Assembly: GCA_022822575.1 (NCBI GenBank) | Contig: JAJEBJ010000344.1 | Coordinates: 1-6,268, forward strand | Direction of reading: 5' to 3' | Source of the DNA: Alphaproteobacteria bacterium | GTDB taxonomy: Bacteria > Pseudomonadota > Alphaproteobacteria > SP197 | Length of the DNA stretch: 6,268 nucleotides | Part shown: in pieces, positions 1-5,718 of the stretch | How positions within the stretch are numbered: position 1 is the stretch's first letter | Layout of the letters: each line of letters starts with the position of its first letter | Position numbers and translations under genes: made by a program | Notes under the pieces: generated by a model | Database searches by the model: none | What the model saw: only the letters and a program-made list of their open reading frames with translations | What the model was told of the DNA's origin: nothing

Positions 1-135
1 ATTGCCGGTGGCCTGGGCTGGCGCGCCGTCAACGAACCCCTGCTGCTGAAGGGTGAATGGCAGGACGGCTTCGCCGGGGAAGCCCGCGAACTCGGTATGC
101 TCATGGCCGCAGGCCTCGATGCCGGTATTTTCTGA
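1..135 (+). CDS. C-terminal end of an unrecognised protein (partial)
   Basis: An open frame enters from the left edge in frame 1 and ends with TGA at 133-135, giving the last 44 residues of a protein. The visible tail contains GLGWRAVNEP, a charged stretch around GEARELG, and ends in AGLDAGIF. It holds no motif I can assign to a family, so I give no function. The reading is supported by the strong Shine-Dalgarno of the next gene, which begins on the last base of this stop codon and leaves only 12 nt between the two genes. That spacing suggests co-transcription with the downstream serine hydrolase. The start and most of the protein lie outside the window. Confidence 0.7.
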   Translation: MAGGLGWRAVNEPLLLKGEWQDGFAGEARELGMLMAAGLDAGIF

Positions 136-140
136 AGGAG
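135..140 (+). promoter_or_regulatory. Ribosome binding site of the serine hydrolase
   Basis: AAGGAG lies 7 nt before the ATG at 148 and starts on the last base of the upstream gene's TGA. It fixes the start of the serine hydrolase and points to translation within a shared transcript. Confidence 0.8.
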
Positions 141-147
141 CAATCGC

Positions 148-1296
148 ATGCGTAATCCGCAACTCGAAGTCGGCCACGACAATCTCGCGTGGTGGAACCG
201 GGCAGGGAACCGTCGCTACGGATTCCGCAACATCCACAGGCTGAATCGGCGTGGCCTTGCCCTTCGTTCGGGCCATGTCCTGCCGCTTCGGGACCGCCAC
301 CAACCAGCGATCGCCGAAAGGTGCGACGTTGCCCGGCTGACAGCGCTGCCCTCCTTCAACGCCCTGGTGGTAGCGCAAGGCAGGGATGTCCTTTTCGAAG
401 CCCATGCGGCCGACTGTCGCCCCGACACGCTTCATTCCATGCAGTCGATCACCAAGACCCATCTCAATCTCGTGTTCGGCCGCCTCATCGCCGCCGGTCG
501 GGTCGATCCCGGGCAAACGGTGGAGACGTGGATCCCCGAGGTCGGCAGCGGATACCGCGGGGTGACGCTGCAGCAGGTTCTCGACATGAACGTGCCACTC
601 GCCTTCGACGAGGACTACGAGGCACCGTGGAATCCTCCACCTGGACCCGGGGAACGGCGCGGTTATGGCCAGGAGGAAGTGGCCATGGGATGGCGCCTTC
701 CACCCCCGGGGAGAGAAGAGTTCGGAGTCAGGGAGTTCGCCCTCACCCTCGAGAAGGACATGGATGACACCCCCGGAGACCGTGCCCGCTACGCCTCTCC
801 GAACACGGACCTGGCGGGATGGATTGCCGAGCGCGCCAGCGGCGCCGGTCTCTTCGAACTCATCTCCACGAACATCGAGGGCGCCGGTCTGGAAGGGGTG
901 TTCTTCGTTTCCCTCGACTGTGCCTTTGTTCCGGTGTTGAGCGGAGGGGGCGCCATGACGGCGCGAGACATGGCGAGATACGGACTGCTGTTCGCCCGCA
1001 GAGGCACCGGCGTCATGGGGGAATCTGCGGGAGATGCCGGATTCATCGAGCACACGCGCACCAGGAACGGGGCTCCCTTCGAGGGGTCAAGGCCAGGACT
1101 TTCCTACAGCAACCATATGTTTACCGACGGCACCTGGATCGGCCATAGCGGTTATGCCGGACAGTTCCTCATGATACGGCCCGACAAGGAAGCGGCCGCC
1201 GCCTGGTTCAGCGTCGTCGACAGTGTCTATGGTGACGCCGAGGAACACTCCGCCCGGGTCATCGCCATGCTTTCCGACGTGCTGGAGAACCTGTAG
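148..1296 (+). CDS. Serine hydrolase, beta-lactamase/NylB-like family
   Basis: This 382-residue protein belongs to the serine beta-lactamase-like fold (class C beta-lactamase, esterase EstB, 6-aminohexanoate-dimer hydrolase). These enzymes hydrolyse an amide or ester through an acyl-serine intermediate. The SxxK motif is S100-I-T-K103. A YASPNT element at 215-220 supplies the second-motif tyrosine (Y215), and HSGYAGQ at 333-339 corresponds to the third (KTG/HxG) box. The spacing, and a tyrosine followed by Ser-Pro-Asn, recall 6-aminohexanoate-dimer hydrolase more than true AmpC. No signal peptide is visible: the N-terminus is polar and arginine-rich, so a cytoplasmic location is likely, which argues against penicillin resistance. 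The ATG at 148 has AAGGAG at 135-140, 7 nt upstream. The gene follows the upstream partial gene closely and converges on the M24 gene 42 nt away. The natural substrate cannot be read from the sequence. Confidence 0.9.
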   Translation: MRNPQLEVGHDNLAWWNRAGNRRYGFRNIHRLNRRGLALRSGHVLPLRDRHQPAIAERCDVARLTALPSFNALVVAQGRDVLFEAHAADCRPDTLHSMQSITKTHLNLVFGRLIAAGRVDPGQTVETWIPEVGSGYRGVTLQQVLDMNVPLAFDEDYEAPWNPPPGPGERRGYGQEEVAMGWRLPPPGREEFGVREFALTLEKDMDDTPGDRARYASPNTDLAGWIAERASGAGLFELISTNIEGAGLEGVFFVSLDCAFVPVLSGGGAMTARDMARYGLLFARRGTGVMGESAGDAGFIEHTRTRNGAPFEGSRPGLSYSNHMFTDGTWIGHSGYAGQFLMIRPDKEAAAAWFSVVDSVYGDAEEHSARVIAMLSDVLENL

Positions 1297-1338
1297 GCAT
1301 GACGGTTGCTTCCGCCTGCAAGTCGCCTGGTGAAGGGT

Positions 1339-2583
1339 TCAATCCCCGTTCGAGCGGATCGTACGCGGCAGACGCGAAAGGAGCTCCGGACCGTCGTCGG
1401 TGACAAGAAACGTCTCGATGAAGTTGCAGCCCGTACCGCCGGGCCACCCTTCCCAGATGTCGAACTGATTCTCGTAGTTGAACACCAGGCCGGGCTTGAC
1501 AGCAAGCTCATCAGGCGTCGGGCCGAAGACCTCTTCATTCCAGTGTATCCAGTGTGCCCCCGTCCAGTCGGGCGGGAATGAAATGCCCAGTGGGTAGCCT
1601 CCGATCCACCATGCGTCGTCCTGCAGGCCGACCTTGCGGATGTGCTCGTTGGCGACCTCGTCGACGCGAGGAAGCGGATCCCCCAGCTTCACGTTTTCAA
1701 TGATGGCGTCGATCGAGCCCGAAGCCCGTTCCATCACGTCCAGCCAGCGGTCGTCAGCCTTGCCGATCGAGAACGTACGGCAGGTATTGACATGATAGCG
1801 GTGAAGCGATCCACAGACGTCGATGTGTACCAGATCACCGTCCCTGACCTTTCGTTGGGTCGGCGCCGAGTGATGGGTGCCCGAGCGAACACCCGATGCG
1901 ACCATGGTGTGGATCGCCGGATAGTTGCAGCCCTGTTCCATCAGGTTTGCGACCAGAACGGCCTCGATCGCTGTCTCCGTCATGCCCGGCACCATGGCGG
2001 AACGAGCCGCCTCGAGCGCATTGTCCGCCGCGGCTGCCGCCTGCCGCACGACCTCCACCTCGCGCGGCGACTTGTAGACGCGTTGCGTCTCGACCAGCAG
2101 CGAGGCGTCAACGACACTGGCTCCCTTGCCGCGCAACTTTCCGGCCAGCGCCTCAAGAACCGCGGGACCGGGACCCCAGCCCCAGAACTGAAGCCCGATC
2201 ACACCGTCTGTCAGGCCGCGGTCAGCGAGTTCGTCCGCGATGATGTCAAAGTCATCAGCGCCCGCCATCGGATCGTGATCAAAGATCACGTCGTCGCGAA
2301 TCTCGGGCACCAGCGAAACAATGGTCGTATGTGCTGCCGCGTCGAAGAACAGCGTGTCATCGCTGTCAGCCCGCACCACCAACGTCGTCGAATTGCGCAA
2401 GTGGTTCCAGATCATGTCATAGCCGGTCAGCCAGTTGATGTCCGGCAGGCGGCAAAGCAGGAGAACATCGACGCCGGCATCCGACATCGCGGAGCGCACC
2501 CTCTTGCGACGCTCGGCGTACTCTTCCGGTGGAAACGGCAGTTCCCAGTCGATCTGTTCACGCAGGTGTGTCTTGAGTTCCAT
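1339..2583 (-). CDS. M24-family hydrolase, ectoine hydrolase/creatinase-like
   Basis: This 414-residue protein has the two-domain layout of creatinase, prolidase and Xaa-Pro aminopeptidase. An N-terminal creatinase_N-type domain spans about 20-160, and a C-terminal pita-bread M24 domain spans about 175-405. Visible M24 elements are the substrate-side histidines H237-H238 in GTHHSAPTQRKVRDGD, D255 in HIDVCG, RYHVNTCRT (262-270), GYPLGISFPPDW (329-340), E371 in FNYEN and E390 in FIETFLVT. The second metal aspartate is replaced by N266 and the usual GHG histidine by Y330. A standard dinuclear metallopeptidase is therefore unlikely. Creatinase also lacks the metal site and works through a histidine, and the GYPxGxSxPPDW stretch resembles ectoine hydrolase (DoeA) as I recall it. 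A small C-N substrate is more likely than a peptide, but this is inferred. The upstream in-frame ATG at 2679 was rejected because a perfect SD precedes 2583. The gene lies downstream of the CinA-like gene, 153 nt away. Confidence 0.88.
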   Translation of the reverse strand: MELKTHLREQIDWELPFPPEEYAERRKRVRSAMSDAGVDVLLLCRLPDINWLTGYDMIWNHLRNSTTLVVRADSDDTLFFDAAAHTTIVSLVPEIRDDVIFDHDPMAGADDFDIIADELADRGLTDGVIGLQFWGWGPGPAVLEALAGKLRGKGASVVDASLLVETQRVYKSPREVEVVRQAAAAADNALEAARSAMVPGMTETAIEAVLVANLMEQGCNYPAIHTMVASGVRSGTHHSAPTQRKVRDGDLVHIDVCGSLHRYHVNTCRTFSIGKADDRWLDVMERASGSIDAIIENVKLGDPLPRVDEVANEHIRKVGLQDDAWWIGGYPLGISFPPDWTGAHWIHWNEEVFGPTPDELAVKPGLVFNYENQFDIWEGWPGGTGCNFIETFLVTDDGPELLSRLPRTIRSNGD

Positions 2584-2588
2584 GGTGT

Positions 2589-2595
2589 CCTCCTT
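2589..2595 (-). promoter_or_regulatory. Ribosome binding site fixing the M24 gene start
   Basis: On the minus strand AAGGAGG stands 5 nt before the ATG at 2583. This near-perfect Shine-Dalgarno selects that start over the in-frame ATG 96 nt further upstream at 2679, which would add 32 low-complexity residues. Confidence 0.85.
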
Positions 2596-2736
2596 GACAG
2601 GCTTGTGCGCCTTCCCGGAATTTCTGGACGCATTGTGCGATCTGGCGAAGCCCGAAGGCGACGGACCGCAACCGGACATCCGGGTCGACGCGTGCTCTGT
2701 GGTTGTCCTTCATACTCCGGGCTGGCCCAGGCACAT

Positions 2737-3501
2737 TCAAGAGTTGGCCGCATCCTCCTCGACCGGGTCGCCCCCTGCCTCTGCCGACGCGCGAAAGACA
2801 CGGTCAAAGGCGGTATCGAGACGTTCGCGATCGGTTGAGCGAAGCACGATGCTGGTGCCGAAGATGCCGCTCTCGCGCCATGGGTAACTCCCCATGTCGA
2901 CATCGGGAAAATCCTGCTGGAGCGCGCCGAGAGCCCCGGCGATGGTTCCTTCCCCACAATGGACCCGGATGGCTCGGGACAGTATGCGCGGCCCTCCGCG
3001 CAACCCGGAACTCGCCGCCCGGAACATGGCCCTCGCGATCTCGGGCACACCGGCCATCACGATGACATTGCCGATCTGGAAACCGGGCGCCATGCTCACC
3101 TCGTTGTCGATCAGCCGGGCGCCATCGGGGATGCGCGCCATGCGCAGGCGGGCCTCATTCGGTTCCATGCCGCTCTTGCGGAAGTGCGCCACAAGTGAAT
3201 CGCGGACCCCGGGGTGAATGCTGATGCCGACGCCGAATGCCGCGGCGATACTGTCGGCGGTGATGTCATCATGGGTCGGACCTATGCCGCCGGTGGTGAA
3301 GACATAAGTATGACGGCAGCGCAGTTCATTGACAGCCGCAACGATCTCGTCCTCCACATCACCCACAACCCTCACCTCCTTCAGCCGGATGCCGAGTCCG
3401 GTGAGGTTCTCTGCCAGGAAGGCGATATTGGCGTCCCGGGTGCGCCCGGACAGAATCTCGTTGCCGATGACCACCACGGCAGCGGTGACAGTTTCGCTCA
3501 T
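2737..3501 (-). CDS. MoaB/CinA-N-type molybdopterin-binding domain protein
   Basis: This 254-residue protein is the stand-alone form of the CinA N-terminal domain (COG1058, MoCF_biosynth fold). Clear family motifs are GNEILSG (13-19) followed by the conserved N25, TTGGIGPTHDD (69-79), APGF (138-141), MAGVP (149-153), and a GEGT...GSYPW region (183-208). It lacks the roughly 160-residue C-terminal nicotinamide-nucleotide amidase domain of full-length CinA. Short forms of this kind are common in alphaproteobacteria, where the amidase is a separate gene. The domain is related to MoaB/MogA enzymes that adenylylate molybdopterin, and in CinA it has ADP-ribose pyrophosphatase activity. Which activity applies here cannot be told. 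I chose the ATG at 3501, where GGGGA lies about 9 nt upstream and the protein begins just before the conserved AVVVIGNEIL strand. An in-frame ATG at 3570 has no SD and would add 23 atypical residues. It is transcribed toward the M24 gene. Confidence 0.9.
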   Translation of the reverse strand: MSETVTAAVVVIGNEILSGRTRDANIAFLAENLTGLGIRLKEVRVVGDVEDEIVAAVNELRCRHTYVFTTGGIGPTHDDITADSIAAAFGVGISIHPGVRDSLVAHFRKSGMEPNEARLRMARIPDGARLIDNEVSMAPGFQIGNVIVMAGVPEIARAMFRAASSGLRGGPRILSRAIRVHCGEGTIAGALGALQQDFPDVDMGSYPWRESGIFGTSIVLRSTDRERLDTAFDRVFRASAEAGGDPVEEDAANS

Positions 3502-3539
3502 CAGGGATTCCCCACCAAGCACCGCCCGAAGTCTGGCCC

Positions 3540-3557
3540 GCAAGTCGGGTGACTTGC
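3540..3557. promoter_or_regulatory. Inverted repeat in the divergent control region
   Basis: Two perfect 7-bp arms, GCAAGTC and GACTTGC, flank a 4-nt spacer. The element lies 39-56 bp before the start of the CinA-like gene and about 150 bp before the start of the divergent ExbB-like gene. It could be a dimeric repressor operator or a hairpin in the leader of the minus-strand gene. No U-run follows it on either strand, so it is not a typical terminator. The regulator is unknown. Confidence 0.35.
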
Positions 3558-3648
3558 AAACACTCCGCATGCAGACCGGAGAGTCTTCATGACCAACCGT
3601 GATGAAGCCCGAGGACGGTCCAGGCGCAACGCATAGGGGATGCCGCGT

Positions 3649-3676
3649 TTGCGGACAGGTGAAGCGCGGCTATATT
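3649..3676 (+). promoter_or_regulatory. Putative sigma70-type promoter of the ExbB-like operon
   Basis: TTGCGG at 3649-3654 and TATATT at 3671-3676 are separated by 16 bp. This resembles a housekeeping -35/-10 pair in a region that is otherwise GC-rich. Transcription would start near 3683 and leave a leader of about 24 nt before the ATG at 3707. The element lies inside the longer open frame that begins at 3599, so it argues for the shorter protein start. Confidence 0.5.
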
Positions 3677-3706
3677 CGCCCGACTCCGGATCACACGGAA
3701 CTGCAC

Positions 3707-4369
3707 ATGACCACCGCCCTGCGACGAGCAGAACCCCGGGCCGACCCCCACGCCTACCGACTGGTGCTGCGCTTCGCGCTTCTCAACATCGTAGCTGGCG
3801 CGCTACTCGTGGCAGGCGAGGCCAACGGCCTTGTCAGCCGGGCGATCGAGGCCGACTCGACCTCCTTTGTCTTCGTCATCGTTGTCGTGTTCCTCGTCGG
3901 CCTTGCCCTTGCACTGCAGCGGGTGGTGTGGACCAGCCGCGAACTCAATCAGGCGAGACAGTCGGAACCCGATCGGGGGAGCCGCGCTGCCGCTCATATC
4001 GAGCGAACGACCGGCAAGGGTGCCGACAGCCGCCAGACTCTGGCCCAGGCCCTGCGTCTCGAACTCTCGCAGAACATCACCATCATTCGCCACCTCGCCT
4101 CGAGTCTCGTGTTCCTCGGTCTCATCGGTACCGTTCTCGGCTTCATCATTGCGCTGTCGGGCGTCGACCCCGACCTCGCCAGCGAGACCGAGAACATCGG
4201 ACCCATGGTCTCGGCCCTGATCGCCGGCATGTCCACCGCGCTCGTGACGACCCTCGTGGGCGGTCTTCTCAACATCTGGCTCATGGCCAACTACCAGTTG
4301 CTCACCACCGGAACGGTCCGGCTCATCAACACGATCGTCGAACTGGGTGAAAGCCGTGCAGGCCCTTGA
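3707..4369 (+). CDS. MotA/TolQ/ExbB-type proton-channel subunit
   Basis: This 220-residue inner-membrane protein is predicted to form the pentameric channel ring of a proton-driven motor. Four hydrophobic segments are visible, at about 19-38, 53-75, 131-152 and 167-194, with a charged loop at 76-130 that should be cytoplasmic. This matches the MotA four-helix topology in a smaller protein, with only about 25 residues after the last helix. The family signature is in the last two helices: LGLIGTVLGF (137-146) and GMSTALVTTLVGG (174-186), with T142 and T181/T182 at positions corresponding to the polar channel-lining threonines of ExbB/TolQ. I preferred the ATG at 3707 over 3599 because a promoter-like pair lies between them and the extra residues have no membrane or family character. 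The SD is weak (GGAA). The gene overlaps the next one, which carries an ExbD-like helix, so the two should assemble. It is not flagellar-specific on this evidence. Confidence 0.88.
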   Translation: MTTALRRAEPRADPHAYRLVLRFALLNIVAGALLVAGEANGLVSRAIEADSTSFVFVIVVVFLVGLALALQRVVWTSRELNQARQSEPDRGSRAAAHIERTTGKGADSRQTLAQALRLELSQNITIIRHLASSLVFLGLIGTVLGFIIALSGVDPDLASETENIGPMVSALIAGMSTALVTTLVGGLLNIWLMANYQLLTTGTVRLINTIVELGESRAGP

Positions 4370-4961
4370 TCCTCTAGACGACGATCCTGCCGCCACCGTC
4401 TTTCGCGACGTCATCCTGCTTGCCCTCCTGGGGTTCGTCGCCCTGGTGATCCTGCTGCTGCCTCACGTCAATCCCCCGGAAAAAAAGACGTCCGACCTGA
4501 TGACCCCGGGCAACGTGATCGTCGAGATCAAGTGGCCTGAGAGTATCGATGCCGATGTTGACCTGTGGGTCAGGGCTCCAGGCGATGGCGCCGTGGGCTG
4601 GTCGCAGCGCGGCGGCGCCATCTTCGACCTCTTGCGCGACGATCTCGGTTATCTCAACGACCTCACTGCAGCCAATCACGAGATGGCCTATTCCCGAGGC
4701 GTTCCGCACGGCGAATATGTCGTCAATGTCCACATGTATCGCAACGACACCGAGATCTGGCCAGTTCCTGTCTATGTCATCGTCAGCGTCAAGCTCGACA
4801 TCGACAAGCCTGCCCGCCAGATCCTCCTCGGCAAGGTCGACCTTGTGCGTGTCGATCAGGAAGAAACCGTCTATCGCTTCAACCTGAACGAGGCGGGGGG
4901 GTTGTTGCCGCACACCGTCAACAATCTCTACACCACCCTCTTCGACAGCCAGCGGTTGTGA
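4356..4961 (+). CDS. ExbD/TolR-like single-pass protein with DUF2135-like domain
   Basis: This 201-residue protein probably partners the preceding ExbB-like subunit. A short acidic cytoplasmic N-terminus (about 1-15) leads into FRDVILLALLGFVALV, one transmembrane helix at about 19-37. The aspartate D18 sits at its start, just as the proton-carrying Asp does in ExbD (IDVMLVLL), TolR and MotB. The remainder should be periplasmic. Residues about 53-145 contain DADVDLWVRAP (65-75), a GG turn near 86, and HGEYVVNVHMYRN (118-130), a pattern like the beta-rich YfaP/DUF2135 domain. No OmpA-like peptidoglycan-binding motif is seen, and ExbD/TolR domain features are not evident. The GTG at 4356 has GGTGA 6 nt upstream. 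An alternative GTG at 4347 would add three residues but has no SD. It overlaps the stop of the previous gene by 14 nt, and its own stop overlaps the next GTG. The domain assignment is from memory of the motif and is moderate. Confidence 0.8.
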   Translation: MQALDPLDDDPAATVFRDVILLALLGFVALVILLLPHVNPPEKKTSDLMTPGNVIVEIKWPESIDADVDLWVRAPGDGAVGWSQRGGAIFDLLRDDLGYLNDLTAANHEMAYSRGVPHGEYVVNVHMYRNDTEIWPVPVYVIVSVKLDIDKPARQILLGKVDLVRVDQEETVYRFNLNEAGGLLPHTVNNLYTTLFDSQRL

Positions 4962-5485
4962 GCGTGTCGCTCGTCGCCATCTACTTCATCGTCTGCTTCA
5001 TGCTGGCTGCCGTCGCCGGCTGGGCGGCGGTCACGTCAGCTGGACGCCTGTCCCGCAAGATTGCCGCGCTGTTAGCTCTCACCCTCCTCGTGCCAGCAGG
5101 CTATGGATCCATCAGTGAACTCCTCGGAAGACCCAAGCCGGCGAGCAGCGCCTGGCTGGAGGATTTCACCACCTATCACACGGTGATTGCCTGGGACATC
5201 CACGAGGACAAGGCGATCTACCTGTGGCTCGAGATGCCGGACGGCCGGGAACCAAGAGTGTTCGCCTTCCCCTACGATACATCGACGGTTTCGCGACTGC
5301 AGAAGGCCGGCGAGAGGGCCAAGTCGCTGGCCAGCAAACTGCTGGCGCGCCTTGAACAGACCGGACCGGCGGGCACCACCCGCCTCGAGTTCACCAGCCA
5401 GACCGAGTTCCGCCGCACACTCCCCACCAAGCCCGACCCGGACGACGGGGACGTCTTCGAACTCGACGAGAAGTCCGAAACATAG
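4958..5485 (+). CDS. Unrecognised small membrane protein of the ExbB-like operon
   Basis: This 175-residue protein starts at a GTG inside the GTGA overlap with the previous stop, a classic 4-nt coupling. A second GTG lies two codons on. I do not recognise the family. Two hydrophobic helices are visible at about 4-26 and 34-50, joined by a basic loop (SAGRLSRK, 27-34). By the positive-inside rule the loop is cytoplasmic, which puts both the N-terminus and the soluble part in the periplasm. The soluble region (about 60-175) has an aromatic, probably beta-rich segment with AIYLWLEMPDG (86-96) and FAFPYDTSTV (102-111). A likely amphipathic helix follows (about 112-135), and the tail is acidic (KPDPDDGDVFELDEKSET). 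Position and coupling suggest it is a third subunit or accessory of the proton-channel complex, possibly meeting the DUF2135-like domain. That role is inferred only from context. Confidence 0.78.
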   Translation: MSVSLVAIYFIVCFMLAAVAGWAAVTSAGRLSRKIAALLALTLLVPAGYGSISELLGRPKPASSAWLEDFTTYHTVIAWDIHEDKAIYLWLEMPDGREPRVFAFPYDTSTVSRLQKAGERAKSLASKLLARLEQTGPAGTTRLEFTSQTEFRRTLPTKPDPDDGDVFELDEKSET

Positions 5486-5646
5486 GTTCGGCAAGACAGG
5501 CCTGACAACACGCCGTCGTCGCTCATGGCATGGTTCCGGAGATCAACGCCCTGTCCGGGAGTTCGCCGACAAGCCGGTTTGCGGTTGAGTGGATGGCTCG
5601 CCATTCCCGGCCGCATGGCGTCGATATCGGCGAAACCGGGCGCGGG

Positions 5647-5660
5647 TGCTTGCGCAAGCA
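5647..5660. promoter_or_regulatory. Perfect 14-bp palindrome upstream of the epimerase gene
   Basis: TGCTTGC followed directly by GCAAGCA forms an uninterrupted 14-bp palindrome centred on CG. It lies 58 bp before the ATG at 5719, in a 233-nt gap (5486-5718) where I see no convincing gene, clear terminator or promoter. A continuous palindrome with no loop fits a protein-binding operator better than an RNA hairpin. CG-centred palindromes are typical of LacI-type operators, but the regulator is unknown. Confidence 0.35.
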
Positions 5661-5718
5661 TGCGGAAGAAAAGACCCTGTCCGGCGTGTGGTGGCCCAGC
5701 CGTTGAAGGGAATGGACG

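Noticed and set aside
1297..1338. Possible bidirectional terminator between the convergent genes
   Set aside because: The 42-nt gap contains no good inverted repeat and no T-run on either strand.
2672..2683. Short inverted repeat CCGGA-CA-TCCGG between the CinA-like and M24 genes
   Set aside because: The arms are only 5 bp with a 2-nt spacer and no T-run follows. This is expected by chance in GC-rich DNA and is not enough for a terminator or operator call.
1642..2838. A 398-codon open frame on the plus strand
   Set aside because: It lies antisense to the M24 gene, which has clear family motifs and a strong SD. The translation has arginine/histidine-rich shadow composition and no recognisable domain.
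3214..3552. A 112-codon plus-strand frame antisense to the CinA-like gene
   Set aside because: The opposite strand carries intact COG1058 motifs, and this frame shows no domain or SD.
3707..5485. A Zorya anti-phage system (ZorA/ZorB-like pair)
   Set aside because: ZorA has a long cytoplasmic tail and ZorB a peptidoglycan-binding domain. This channel protein ends about 25 residues after its last helix, the partner lacks that domain, and no helicase or nuclease gene follows.
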